Shown: positions 25,314-34,094 of the stretch, piece by piece
How the letters are laid out: each line of letters opens with the position of its first letter
How positions within the stretch are numbered: the first letter of the stretch is position 1
Assembly (NCBI RefSeq): GCF_000633415.1
Contig: NZ_AYMV01000001.1
Location: 1-64,000, forward strand
Source: Leucobacter sp. PH1c
GTDB lineage: Bacteria > Actinomycetota > Actinomycetes > Actinomycetales > Microbacteriaceae
Reading direction: 5' to 3'
DNA: 64,000 bases
Translations under genes and position numbers: made by a program
Notes under the pieces: generated by a model
The model's database searches: none
The model's input: the letters and a program-made list of their open reading frames with translations, nothing else
What the model was told of the DNA's origin: nothing

Positions 25314-25969
25314 GTGCGCCGCAGCCCGCGGTGCCCGCCGCGCAGTCCGCGGCGCAGCCCGCCGCGCAGTCCGCCGCGCAGTCCGCCGCGCGGTCCGCGG
25401 GACCCACCGTCGAGCCCGCGGATGGCGAGCTCGTGCCGCGCATCGTCCACCCGAGCGACCCGCTCGCCGCCCCGCTGCTCGCCGACCTCGAGCGCGAGTA
25501 CGACGCGCGCTACGGCGTCGAGGTGTTCGGCGAGCCGGCCTCGGTCGAGCTGAACCGCTACCCCGCGGAGGCCTTCACGGCGCCCGAGGGCGCGTTCCTC
25601 CTGCTCCTCTCGGGCGGCGAGGCGGTCTCGGGCGGCGCGTTCATGCGCTTCGACGAGCGCACCGCGGAGTTCAAGCGGATTTGGACCCGCGCCGACGTGC
25701 GCGGGCGAGGCCTTGCGAAGCGCGTGCTGGCGGCTCTCGAGCGCGAGGCCGGACGCCTCGGCTACGAGCGCATCTACCTCACCACGGGGCCGCGCCAGCC
25801 CGAGGCGGTCGCCCTGTACCTGAGCACGGGCTACACGCCGCGCTTCGATCCCGCACGCCCCGCCGCGGAGGTGGGGGTGCACCCGTTCACGAAGGAGTTG
25901 GGGCCGGGGATCCGCCGCCCCGCCGCCCGCGCTCGCGCGGGGACGACGAGCAAGGAGACCCGATCATGA
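25310..25969 (+). CDS. GNAT family N-acetyltransferase
   Basis: A 219-residue protein. Residues 1-40 are an Ala/Gln-rich lead encoded by 12-bp repeats, followed by a GNAT domain with the acetyl-CoA loop IWTRADVRGRGLAKRVLAALE (about residues 123-143) and YERIYLTTGPRQPEAVALYLSTGY. It overlaps both neighbours by ATGA, so it is in the same operon as the monooxygenases and the importer. In Bacillus ytm and yxe operons an acetyltransferase of this kind blocks the amine of S-substituted cysteine before flavin-dependent cleavage; the same role is proposed here. The ribosome-exposed repeat lead is unusual. Confidence 0.88.
   Translation: MSAPQPAVPAAQSAAQPAAQSAAQSAARSAGPTVEPADGELVPRIVHPSDPLAAPLLADLEREYDARYGVEVFGEPASVELNRYPAEAFTAPEGAFLLLLSGGEAVSGGAFMRFDERTAEFKRIWTRADVRGRGLAKRVLAALEREAGRLGYERIYLTTGPRQPEAVALYLSTGYTPRFDPARPAAEVGVHPFTKELGPGIRRPAARARAGTTSKETRS
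25341..25400 (+). repeat. 12-bp tandem repeat (5 copies) in the GNAT gene
   Basis: Five copies of a unit like CGCAGTCCGCCG encode a four-residue pattern rich in Ala, Gln and Ser near the N-terminus of the acetyltransferase. Confidence 0.85.
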
Positions 25970-27033
25970 CGACGAACACCGAGACCGCGAGCCCGGAAAC
26001 CGTGAGCTCAGAGACCGCGAGCCCGGAGACCGCGAGCCCGGAGACTGCGAGCCCCCCGCCCGTCGTCGTGGCGCGCGCGGCTCCCGCCCCGCACTCCGCG
26101 GAGCACGTCGTCCCGCTGCGGCACTGGTGGCGATGGGCGTTCAGCGCGATCGCCGTGTTCGTGCTCGCGCAGCTCGTGTGGACCTTCTTCTCGAATCCGC
26201 AGTGGCGCTGGCCGGTGTTCGCCGAGTACTTCTTCAACGAGGCGGTGCTCCGCGGGCTGTGGCTCACGCTCTGGCTCACGGCGGTGTCCGCGGTGATCGG
26301 CTTCGCCCTCGGGGGCCTCCTCGCCCTCGCCCGGCTCTCGGGGTCGGGCCTGCTCAGCTCCTTCGCATGGGGGTTCATTTGGTTCTTCCGCTCGGTGCCC
26401 CTCGTCGTGCAGCTCGTGATCTGGTACAACCTCGGCTACCTCTTCCCCACGCTCGGGATCGGCTGGCCGTTCAGCTACGACTTCTGGCTCGTCGAGTTCG
26501 ACACGGTGCGCCTGCTCTCCTCGACGGTCGCGGCGATCCTCGGCCTGTCGCTGCACCAGGCGGCCTACTCCGCCGAGATCATCCGCGGCGGACTGCTCTC
26601 CGTCGACCAGGGGCAGATCGAGGCGGCGAAGGCGCTCGGGATCCCGCGCGGCCGGCGCTTCTTCCGGATCGTGCTGCCGCAGGCGGCCCGCGCGATCCTG
26701 CCGAACGCGTTCAACGAGGTGATCGGGCTGCTGAAGGGCACCTCGGTCGTGTTCATCGTCGCGCTGCCCGAGCTGTTCTACACGGTGCAGGTGATTTACA
26801 ACCGCAACCAGCAGGTGATCCCGCTGCTGCTCGTCGCCGCCGTCTGGTACACGATCTTCACCACGGTGCTGAGCATCGCCCAGTACGGGATCGAGCGCCG
26901 CTTCGCCCGGGGCACGGCGCGCGAGCTGCCGCCCACCCCGCTCCAGCGGATCCGCCGCGCGCTCAAGGCCCGCCCGCAGTCGCGCCCGCCGGCGGCCCAC
27001 ACCGTCGCGGCGCTGAACACGAGCGCTCACTGA
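25966..27033 (+). CDS. Amino acid ABC transporter permease (HisM/ArtM type)
   Basis: A 355-residue polar amino acid ABC permease. About 50 N-terminal residues are a Thr/Glu/Pro-rich lead with five 15-bp repeats. The membrane domain follows, with the permease signature EAAKALGIPRGRRFFRIVLPQA (the EAA loop that docks the ATPase, about residues 222-243). It probably acts as a homodimer, since no second permease gene is present. AAGGAG lies 8 nt before ATG 25966, which overlaps the acetyltransferase stop. It belongs with the ATPase at 27112 and the two binding proteins downstream. Confidence 0.92.
   Translation: MTTNTETASPETVSSETASPETASPETASPPPVVVARAAPAPHSAEHVVPLRHWWRWAFSAIAVFVLAQLVWTFFSNPQWRWPVFAEYFFNEAVLRGLWLTLWLTAVSAVIGFALGGLLALARLSGSGLLSSFAWGFIWFFRSVPLVVQLVIWYNLGYLFPTLGIGWPFSYDFWLVEFDTVRLLSSTVAAILGLSLHQAAYSAEIIRGGLLSVDQGQIEAAKALGIPRGRRFFRIVLPQAARAILPNAFNEVIGLLKGTSVVFIVALPELFYTVQVIYNRNQQVIPLLLVAAVWYTIFTTVLSIAQYGIERRFARGTARELPPTPLQRIRRALKARPQSRPPAAHTVAALNTSAH
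25981..26055 (+). repeat. 15-bp tandem repeat (5 copies) in the permease gene
   Basis: Five copies of a unit like GAGACCGCGAGCCCG encode a Glu-Thr-Ala-Ser-Pro pattern in the cytoplasmic N-terminal lead of the permease. Confidence 0.88.
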
Positions 27034-27111
27034 GCCGCTGATCCCGCTGCGCCCGCCGGGCACGGCACCGCCGCACCCCGCAGACTTTCGATCCCATCAG
27101 AGGAGACCGCC

Positions 27112-27939
27112 ATGACCACCGCGCCACTCGCGCCACCCGCGCCAGCGCCCACGCCACCCCCAGCAGGAACCCCCGCCCGCCCGGGCCTCGTCGAGATCAC
27201 CGAGGTCTCGAAGTCGTACGGCGCCCACGAGGTGCTCCACGGTATCTCGCTGCGCATCGAACCGGGCCAGGTGGTCACCCTCCTCGGCCCCTCGGGATCG
27301 GGGAAGTCGACGCTGCTCCGCGCGATCAACCACCTCGAGACGATCGACTCCGGATCGATCACGATTGACGGCGACTACATCGGCTACGAGCTGCGCGGCG
27401 GGCGGCTGCACGAGCTCCCGGAGAAGCAGGTGCTGGAGCGGCGCACCCGCGTCGGCATGGTGTTCCAGAACTTCAACCTCTTCCCGCACCTCACGGCGCT
27501 CGAGAACATCATCGAGGCACCCATCGGGCTGAAGCGCGCGAGCCGCTCCGAGGCGATCGCGCAGGCGCGCGAACTCCTCGCCCGGGTGGGGCTCGCCGAC
27601 CGCGCCGACCACTTCCCCCGCCAGCTCTCGGGCGGGCAGCAGCAGCGCGTCGCGATCGCCCGCGCGCTCGCCCTGCAGCCCGACGTGCTCCTCTTCGACG
27701 AACCGACGAGCGCGCTCGATCCCGAGCTCGTTGCGGAGGTGCTGAGCGTGATCCGAGACCTCGCGCAGAGCGGCACGACGCTCGTCATCGTGACCCACGA
27801 GATCGGCTTCGCCGCCGAGATCGCCGACCACGTCGTGTTCCTTGACGCGGGCCGCGTGGTCGAGGAGGGCCCGCCCGAGCGCGTGCTCCGCGAGCCCGAG
27901 CAGGCCCGCACGCAGGAGTTCCTCGACTGGGTCATCTGA
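27112..27939 (+). CDS. Amino acid ABC transporter ATP-binding protein
   Basis: A 275-residue ATPase of the GlnQ/HisP type. Walker A is GPSGSGKST (about residue 60), the Q-loop is VFQNFNLFPHLTALEN, the signature is LSGGQQQRVAIARAL, Walker B is VLLFDEPTSALDPE and the switch is VTHEIGFA. The first 22 residues are a Pro-rich lead. AGGAG is 6 nt before ATG 27112. It energises uptake through the permease encoded just upstream. Confidence 0.95.
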   Translation: MTTAPLAPPAPAPTPPPAGTPARPGLVEITEVSKSYGAHEVLHGISLRIEPGQVVTLLGPSGSGKSTLLRAINHLETIDSGSITIDGDYIGYELRGGRLHELPEKQVLERRTRVGMVFQNFNLFPHLTALENIIEAPIGLKRASRSEAIAQARELLARVGLADRADHFPRQLSGGQQQRVAIARALALQPDVLLFDEPTSALDPELVAEVLSVIRDLAQSGTTLVIVTHEIGFAAEIADHVVFLDAGRVVEEGPPERVLREPEQARTQEFLDWVI

Positions 27940-28041
27940 CCCCACGATCGTTCTTCCCCGAGCTGTCCCGCACGTCCCTCCCCCCCTCCCGCACGTCCCT
28001 CCCGTACCTCCCGTACCCGTCACTCACCGAAAGTCACCATC

Positions 28042-29049
28042 ATGATCCGCTCTTCCCGCCGCCGCTCCGGCGTCGCTCTCACCGCCTTCGCCGCGCTCGC
28101 CCTCACGGGGCTGGCCGCGTGCAGCTCCGCCGCCCCCGGCACGGGGGACGGCGCCGACGGCGCCGTCGCGCCCGGCGTCGCCGAGTCGCCCTTCGACCTC
28201 TCGAGCGCCAACGCCGACGCGCGGCCGCGGATCGACCCGATCCCCGAGGCGGTCGCCGCGCTCGAGCGCAGCGGCTTCACCCCGATCCAGGAGGGCAAGC
28301 TCACGGTCGCGCACTCGGCCTACGAGGCGCCGCTCAGCTTCCTCGCCGAGGACGACAACCGCACGCTGCTCGGGGTCGAACCCGACATCGCCCAGCTCGT
28401 GGCCGACGGCCTCGGCCTCGAGTACGCGCCCGAGAACGTCGCCTGGGCCGACTGGCCGCTCGGCGTCGAGTCGGGCAAGTACGACGTCGTCGTGTCGAAC
28501 GTCACCGTCACCGAGGAGCGCAAGGACCTCTTCGACTTCGCCACCCACCGCAACGACGTGCTCGCGTTCTCCGTGCAGCGGGACAGCGAGATCGAGCAGA
28601 TCAGCGAGGCGAAGGACGTGGCCGGCCTGAAGGTCGTGGTCGGCAGCGGCACGAACCAGGAGAAGATCCTGCTCGATTGGTTCGCGCAGAACGAGGCGGC
28701 CGGGCTGCCCGCCGGCGAGCCCGTCTACTTCGACGACAACGCGGCGGCCCAGCTCGCCCTCGCCTCCGGCCGCGTCGACGCGCTCTTCGGGCCGAACCCG
28801 ACCGCGGCCTTCGCGGCGGCGGTCGGCGGCGAATCGAAGGTCGTCGGCACGCTGAACGGCGGCTTCCCGGAGAACGCGCAGATCGGCGTGACCACGGCGA
28901 AGGGCAACGGCCTCATCGAGCCGGTGGCCATCGTGCTGAACGCGATCATCGCCGATGGCACCTACGCGACGGCGCTCGACCGCTGGGACCTCAGCGACGA
29001 GGCCGTCGACGAGTCGCTCGTGAACCCGCCGGGGCTTCCGCGCCCGTAG
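28042..29049 (+). CDS. Amino acid-type ABC substrate-binding lipoprotein (copy 1)
   Basis: A 335-residue family 3 solute-binding protein. The signal peptide ends in a lipobox (LTGLAACSS), so it is a membrane-anchored lipoprotein on the outside of the cell. The mature part shares long near-identical stretches with the next gene, including EYAPENVAWADWPLG, SGTNQEK and TAKGNGLIEP. The two are tandem paralogs serving the same permease and ATPase. Ligand binding is expected for an amino acid, here plausibly an S-substituted cysteine. The ribosome site (GAAAG) is weak. Confidence 0.92.
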   Translation: MIRSSRRRSGVALTAFAALALTGLAACSSAAPGTGDGADGAVAPGVAESPFDLSSANADARPRIDPIPEAVAALERSGFTPIQEGKLTVAHSAYEAPLSFLAEDDNRTLLGVEPDIAQLVADGLGLEYAPENVAWADWPLGVESGKYDVVVSNVTVTEERKDLFDFATHRNDVLAFSVQRDSEIEQISEAKDVAGLKVVVGSGTNQEKILLDWFAQNEAAGLPAGEPVYFDDNAAAQLALASGRVDALFGPNPTAAFAAAVGGESKVVGTLNGGFPENAQIGVTTAKGNGLIEPVAIVLNAIIADGTYATALDRWDLSDEAVDESLVNPPGLPRP

Positions 29050-29090
29050 TTCCCGCGCCACCCCGCCCAGCCACTCTCGAAAGGACACCC

Positions 29091-30185
29091 ATGCCCGCGC
29101 CCCAGGCCCCTGCGGCCCCCGCGACTCCGTTCCCTACTCCGCCCGCGTCCCCGGCCCGCCCGCTCGCCCGCACTCGCCCGCTCCGCCGCTCCCGATCGCG
29201 CCTCGCCGCGGCGGCCACCGCGGCAACACTCACCGCGGCGCTCGCGGCCGGGCTGGCCGGCTGCAGCGCGGCGGCGGCCCCTGCGGCCCCCGCCCCCGCG
29301 GGCGGGGAGACCTCCGGCGCGGTGTTCGACCTCACCACGGGGAACCTGGAGACGCGGCCGCACATCGAGGCCGTCGCCGACGCGGTGGCCGAGCTCGAGG
29401 CCAGCGGCTTCACCCCCGTGCAGCCGGGCAAGCTCACGGTCGCCCTCGGTGGTGCGGGATCCCCGCCCACCTCCTTCTTCGCGGAGGACGATGCGCAGAC
29501 GATCATCGGCAGCGATGCCGACTTCGCCTCGCTCATCGCGGAGGGCCTCGGCCTGGAGTACGCGCCCGAGAACGTCGCCTGGGCCGACTGGCCGCTCGGC
29601 ATCGAATCGGGCAAGTACGATCTCGCGCTCACCAACGTGGGCGTCACCGAGGAGCGGAAGGAGCTGTTCGACTTCGCGAGCTACCGCGACGCCGTCATGG
29701 GCTTCTCGGTCGCCGCGGGCTCCGACATCACCGAGATCGCAGAGCCCGCGGATGTCTCCGGGCTCCGCGTCATCGTGGGGAGCGGCACGAACCAGGAGAA
29801 GTTCCTGCTCGACTGGTTCGCGCAGAACGAGGCGGCCGGGCTGCCTCCGGGGGAGCCCGTCTACTACGAGGACTCGGCTGCCGGATCCCTCGCCCTCGCC
29901 TCCGGGCGCGCCGACGCGAGTATCGACCCGCACGCGCTCGCCGCGTTCCGCGCCGCGACGCTCGGGGAGACCCGTGTGGTGGGCAGTTTCAACAGCGCCT
30001 ACCCGGTCGACGGGCAGGTGGGCGCGGTGACGGCGAAGGGCAACGGGCTCATCGAGCCCGTGCGCACCGTGATCCAGTCGCTCATCGACTCGGGCGTCTA
30101 CTCCGAGGTGCTCGGCCGCTGGGGGCAGGAGGAGGAAGCCGTCACCGAGTCGCGCGTCAACCCGCCCGGGCTGCCGAAGCCATGA
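29091..30185 (+). CDS. Amino acid-type ABC substrate-binding lipoprotein (copy 2)
   Basis: A 364-residue paralog of the previous gene with a longer Pro-rich N-terminus. Its signal peptide ends at LAGLAGCSA, again a lipobox. It shares EYAPENVAWADWPLG, VGSGTNQEK and the C-terminal NPPGLPKP with copy 1, but the ligand-pocket region before residue 150 differs. The start follows AAAGGACACCC. A pair of divergent binding proteins on one importer is also seen as TcyJ/TcyK in the Bacillus ytm operon. The stop overlaps the next start. Confidence 0.92.
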   Translation: MPAPQAPAAPATPFPTPPASPARPLARTRPLRRSRSRLAAAATAATLTAALAAGLAGCSAAAAPAAPAPAGGETSGAVFDLTTGNLETRPHIEAVADAVAELEASGFTPVQPGKLTVALGGAGSPPTSFFAEDDAQTIIGSDADFASLIAEGLGLEYAPENVAWADWPLGIESGKYDLALTNVGVTEERKELFDFASYRDAVMGFSVAAGSDITEIAEPADVSGLRVIVGSGTNQEKFLLDWFAQNEAAGLPPGEPVYYEDSAAGSLALASGRADASIDPHALAAFRAATLGETRVVGSFNSAYPVDGQVGAVTAKGNGLIEPVRTVIQSLIDSGVYSEVLGRWGQEEEAVTESRVNPPGLPKP

Positions 30186-32353
30186 CGGCGACCGCCGCCG
30201 CTCCCCGCGATCCGGGGGCACCGGTCGAGATCGTGACCGTCGGGGCGGGGCCCGCGGCCGCGATGGTCCTCGAGCGGATCGTCGCGAACCACGCGCGGGA
30301 CACGCCGGAGCTGCCGCTGCGGATCCGGCTCGTCGACCCGTACCCGCCGGGCGGCGGGCGGATCTGGCGGCGGGATCAGTCCCCGCTGCTGAAGCTGAAC
30401 TCGATGCTGCGCGACGTCGCGTTCTTCACCGACCCGTCCTGCGCGTTCGAGGGGCCCGTGGCGCCCGGGCTCTCGCTCGCCGAGTGGGTGCGCGCGGTGC
30501 GAGCGGGGAGCGTCCCCGCGCCCGAGTGGGCCGACGCGCGGCTCCGCCGCGAGATCGCGGAGATCGCGGACGACGGCTTCCCCACGCGCCGCCTCAACAA
30601 CGCCTACCTGGAGTGGGCGTTCGCGGAGACGCTGCGGCGGGCGGCGCCCGCCGTGCGGGTGAGCTGGGAGGAGGATCGCGTCGTCGCGGTCGAGGACCCC
30701 GCGCACTCGGTGGCTTCGGGCGCGCGCCCCGGCCCGGCTCCCGGCCCCGAGCAGCACCTCGTGCGTCTCGCGTCCGGGGGCGTGCTCGCGGCGGACATCG
30801 TCGTGTACGCGGTGGGCCACACCGGCGCCGAGCCCTCGGCGGACGCGGCGCAGCAGGCGGCGTTCGCCGAGCGGCACGGGCTGCGCTACGTCGCCCCGGC
30901 CTTCACCGCCGACGTCGACCTCGCGGACGTGCCCGCGGGCGCCGACGTGATCGTGCGGGGCATGGGCCTCGCGGCGATCGACCTGGGGGTACTCCTCGCG
31001 GAGGGGCGCGGCGGCCTGTTCGTTCCGCGCGCCGACGGCTCGCTCCGCTACGCGCCGAGCGGGCGGGAGCCGATCCTCCACTTCGGGTCCCGGCGCGGGG
31101 TGCCCTACCGCTCGAAGATCACGAGCCAGGTGGTGGGCGACCCGGTCGAGCTCGCCTACCTGGGCGCCGGATTCCAGGCGGAGACGGCCGTCCGTGCGGA
31201 GCCGCTCGACTTCGAGCGCGATGCCTGGCCGCTCGTCGCCGCCGAGCTGGTCACGGGCTACTACCGGGAGCTCTGCACGGGGCACCGGGATCGTGTGCGC
31301 AGCTCGTGGACGGCGTTCGCGCCGCGGCTGCGGGAGGCGCTCGCCGAGCCCGATCCGGCGGTGCTCGCCCGCCTCATCGCGGAGCAGGTGCCCGATCCCC
31401 AGGATCGCTTCGACCTCCCGGCCTTCGACCGCCCGCTGGCAGCGGCCCCTGCCGGGTCCGATCCTGCCGGTTCCGATCCCGTGGGATCCGATCCCGCCGG
31501 TTCCGATCCCGCCGCGCCGGATCGCGCGGGACCCGTGCACGAGCGCGTGCTCGCGCACATCGCGGAGGACCTCCGGCTCCGCACGAGCCCGGAGCACAGC
31601 GCCACGCAAGCGCTCTTCCTCACGGGCCTCTACGCGTTCCTCGCGCTCGCCGAGATCCCGCCCGAGCGCTGGAACGCGCGCAGCCGCACCCGCGCGCTGC
31701 CCCGCCGCTGGTTCAGCTTCTTCAGCTACCTCGCGAGCGGTCCGCCCGGCCACCGGCTGCACGAGCTCCTCGCACTCGCCGAGGCCGGCGTCGTCCGCTT
31801 CCTGGGCGGCGACCTCGTGCTCGAGCGCGACGAGCGGGCCGGCCTCTTTCGCGCCACGGGCTCGGCCGTCACGGGAATTTCTGCCACGGGCGCCGTGACG
31901 TTGCCCACGGCCACCGCGAGCGTGAGCGCCCGGATCCTGATCGATGCCTGGCTGCCGGAGGCGCGCGCGGCCGAGAGTGACAACCCGCTCCTCCGCCAGC
32001 TCGTGGCGAGTGGGCGGGCGCGCGAGCTCGCCGTCGCGGATCCCGAGCGCGGCACGATCGCCACGACCGGGCAGATCGAGGCGGAGCGGGACGGGAGCCT
32101 GCCCGGGGCGCCCCGCCAGTTCGCCGTCGGCCCGTTCGTCGCCGGCCTCACCGGCGGGGCGTTCACGCGGCCCGGGCTCAACTCGCTCCCCTTCCGCACG
32201 CACGACCGCTGCGCGCGCGCGATCCTCGCGGCCGCGGCGGAGCTCGCCGCACACCGCGATTCGGCGCGAGTCGCGGCCGCGGGTGGTGCCGCGCCGGTGC
32301 CGGGAGCGGTGGATCCGGTGCGCCCGCCGGAGCGCGGCCGAGTGCACCGCTGA
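30182..32353 (+). CDS. FAD/NAD(P)-binding protein (YdhS/COG4529-like)
   Basis: A 723-residue protein with an N-terminal FAD-binding fold (IVTVGAGPAAAMVLERI, about residues 17-33), the region GGGRIWRRDQSPLLKLNSM, and a second dinucleotide motif around GADVIVRGMGLAAID. This pattern is that of the uncharacterised NAD(P)/FAD-binding proteins including E. coli YdhS. A low-complexity insert (about residues 423-445) is made of 15-bp repeats. It is coupled to the binding protein gene (ATGA), so it belongs to the sulfur-type operon. A redox step on the imported compound is likely, but its reaction is unknown. Confidence 0.8.
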   Translation: MTATAAAPRDPGAPVEIVTVGAGPAAAMVLERIVANHARDTPELPLRIRLVDPYPPGGGRIWRRDQSPLLKLNSMLRDVAFFTDPSCAFEGPVAPGLSLAEWVRAVRAGSVPAPEWADARLRREIAEIADDGFPTRRLNNAYLEWAFAETLRRAAPAVRVSWEEDRVVAVEDPAHSVASGARPGPAPGPEQHLVRLASGGVLAADIVVYAVGHTGAEPSADAAQQAAFAERHGLRYVAPAFTADVDLADVPAGADVIVRGMGLAAIDLGVLLAEGRGGLFVPRADGSLRYAPSGREPILHFGSRRGVPYRSKITSQVVGDPVELAYLGAGFQAETAVRAEPLDFERDAWPLVAAELVTGYYRELCTGHRDRVRSSWTAFAPRLREALAEPDPAVLARLIAEQVPDPQDRFDLPAFDRPLAAAPAGSDPAGSDPVGSDPAGSDPAAPDRAGPVHERVLAHIAEDLRLRTSPEHSATQALFLTGLYAFLALAEIPPERWNARSRTRALPRRWFSFFSYLASGPPGHRLHELLALAEAGVVRFLGGDLVLERDERAGLFRATGSAVTGISATGAVTLPTATASVSARILIDAWLPEARAAESDNPLLRQLVASGRARELAVADPERGTIATTGQIEAERDGSLPGAPRQFAVGPFVAGLTGGAFTRPGLNSLPFRTHDRCARAILAAAAELAAHRDSARVAAAGGAAPVPGAVDPVRPPERGRVHR
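31451..31510 (+). repeat. 15-bp tandem repeat (4 copies) in the FAD protein gene
   Basis: Four copies of a unit like GCCGGTTCCGATCCC encode an Ala-Gly-Ser-Asp-Pro pattern in a linker. Confidence 0.88.
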
Positions 32354-33010
32354 TCAGGGCGCGTAGAAGCGGAACTGCAGCGCGCGCACGACGAGCTGGG
32401 CGAGGTTGTCCGCGACGAGCTTGTCGCGGAGATTCTTCGTGTGCGACCTCGCAGTCCACACCGAGATCCCGAGCCGGTGCGCGATCTCGTCGTAGCCGCG
32501 GCCCTCGCAGACGAGTGTGAGCACTTCGAGTTCCCGGCGAGCGAGCCGGGGCGCGACGGCGGGGGCGCCCGGCAGCGGGTCGCCGCTGATCACGATGTCC
32601 TGGGCGAGACGTCGGAGCGCGCGGGGATCCTCGCCGCGGGCGAGCCGGGTGATGCTCGCGCGCAGCTCGCCGGGCGGCGCGCCCTTGGAGCAGACCGCCA
32701 GCGCCCCGGCCTCCAGGGCGCGGGCGATCCCCGGCCCGGGCGCCAGCGTGGTGAGCACGACGACGCGCACCTCCGGGAGGAGCAGGCGGAGCTGCGCGAT
32801 GGCCTCGATCCCGGACATGCCGGGCGGCATCGTGATGTCCATCAGGACGAGCTGCGGTGCGACCCGCGGCGCGAGCTCCAGCGCACGGTCCCCCGAGTGC
32901 GCGATCCCGACGACGGAGATCTCGGGATCCGGATCGAGCGCGTGTGCGAGCGCGGTGGTGGTCCACGGGTCGTCGTCGACGATCATCACCCGCACGGGCT
33001 GCGCGATCAT
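32354..33010 (-). CDS. Response regulator, NarL/LuxR type
   Basis: A 218-residue two-component regulator. The receiver domain keeps the acidic pair (IVDDDPW), the phosphorylated Asp (VLMDITMPPGMSG, about residue 54), Thr (VLTTLA) and Lys (CSKGAPPGEL). The C-terminal LuxR helix-turn-helix reads ARRELEVLTLVCEGRGYDEIAHRLGIS. It is coupled to the sensor kinase gene by ATGA. Its stop directly abuts the stop of the FAD protein gene, leaving no terminator between the convergent units. Confidence 0.93.
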   Translation of the reverse strand: MIAQPVRVMIVDDDPWTTTALAHALDPDPEISVVGIAHSGDRALELAPRVAPQLVLMDITMPPGMSGIEAIAQLRLLLPEVRVVVLTTLAPGPGIARALEAGALAVCSKGAPPGELRASITRLARGEDPRALRRLAQDIVISGDPLPGAPAVAPRLARRELEVLTLVCEGRGYDEIAHRLGISVWTARSHTKNLRDKLVADNLAQLVVRALQFRFYAP

Positions 33011-33924
33011 GCGGGGATCCCGTGCGGCGAGTGAGCGCCGCCGCACTGCGCGAGCGGCAGCAGGACGTCGATGGCGACGCGCTCGTCACGCTCCCGTACG
33101 GTGCACGTTCCCCCGCTCGTGCGTGCGCGGAGCGCGAGGCTGCGGGGTGGTCCGTCCGCACGGAACGTGCCGGGATTCCTGCTGCTCAGGTGCAGCGCGG
33201 TGCGGTGCTGCACGGGGACGGAATCCACGGCGATCAGGCAGCTCGACCGAGCGGCCGAGTGCTTCACGATGTTCGTCGCGAGCTCTTGGAACAGGAACAG
33301 GCTCGTTTCGAGGTCCCGGGAACTCGCCCGCTGGGGGAGCCGCTCGAGGCGGAGCTCGACCTCGAAACCGCCCGCGCCGAGGATCGCCGCGCGGGCCTCC
33401 ACCGCGGTGCGGAACTCGATATCGAAGGCGACATCGGTGTCCGGGTGCCGGGCGGACCCCGAGAGCCGCGCGAGGAGCGCGCGCAGTTGCTGCTGCGTGT
33501 GCGCGGTGACGAGAGCCAGCTCGGTGAGCTGTGCCGGGCGGGATCCGTCCCGGGCGGTGAGCACGCTCACGATCGCCGCCTGCGTGGTGAGCCCGTGCGC
33601 GATCGTGTCGTGCGTGTCGAGCGCGAAGCTCCTGCGCAGCTCCTCGATCGCCCGTCGGTGCTCCTGCGCTGAGCGCAGCCGCCTCGCCGCTTCACGACGG
33701 GCCCGGCGCTCCGAGGCCACAGCCGTGAGCCCGAGCACCGCGGCCAGCGCCCAGCCCGCGACGTGCCCGGGTTCCGGGCCCGCGACCGTGGAATGGAGCA
33801 GCCCGGCGAGCGCGACAAGGAGGAGCGCGGCCCGAAGGAGCGGCGCGATCCAGCGCGGCCCTCTGAATCGGGCCAGGCCGGTTCGGCTCCGGGAAGCGTT
33901 CGGAACCGGATGCGTGCGGTTCAT
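33007..33924 (-). CDS. Sensor histidine kinase (HisKA_3 type) with atypical ATP domain
   Basis: A 305-residue membrane sensor with two N-terminal membrane helices (about residues 28-47 and 54-70), very little extracellular sequence, and a HisKA_3-type dimerisation helix containing THDTIAHGL, whose His is the expected phosphate acceptor. The N-box FQELATNIVKHSAA is present. The G1 box, normally DNGxG, is replaced by a degenerate stretch around SSRNPGTF, and only a late Gly-Gly remains. ATP binding may be weak or altered. It is paired with the response regulator downstream; the trigger is unknown. Confidence 0.85.
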   Translation of the reverse strand: MNRTHPVPNASRSRTGLARFRGPRWIAPLLRAALLLVALAGLLHSTVAGPEPGHVAGWALAAVLGLTAVASERRARREAARRLRSAQEHRRAIEELRRSFALDTHDTIAHGLTTQAAIVSVLTARDGSRPAQLTELALVTAHTQQQLRALLARLSGSARHPDTDVAFDIEFRTAVEARAAILGAGGFEVELRLERLPQRASSRDLETSLFLFQELATNIVKHSAARSSCLIAVDSVPVQHRTALHLSSRNPGTFRADGPPRSLALRARTSGGTCTVRERDERVAIDVLLPLAQCGGAHSPHGIPA

Positions 33925-33992
33925 GGCGTCGACCTGCTCTCGTTCGCCCCCCTGTGTACGGTACGTGCCCCGGGCGACTTCGCGTCGCTACC

Positions 33993-34014
33993 CACTCCCT
34001 CAGATGAGTGAGTG
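33993..34014. promoter_or_regulatory. Inverted repeat upstream of the sensor kinase gene
   Basis: CACTC-C-CTCA-GA-TGAG-T-GAGTG is a 22-bp palindrome with one mismatched pair, lying 69 bp before the kinase start and 81 bp before the divergent secreted hydrolase start. It may be a regulator site for either unit. Confidence 0.45.
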
Positions 34015-34094
34015 CTCCGGGGCCGTGATGGGTCAGGCTGGGGGCGTCGGACGGACCGACCCGCCACGCGGCGGAGCACGGAGAAGGGCCTGTC

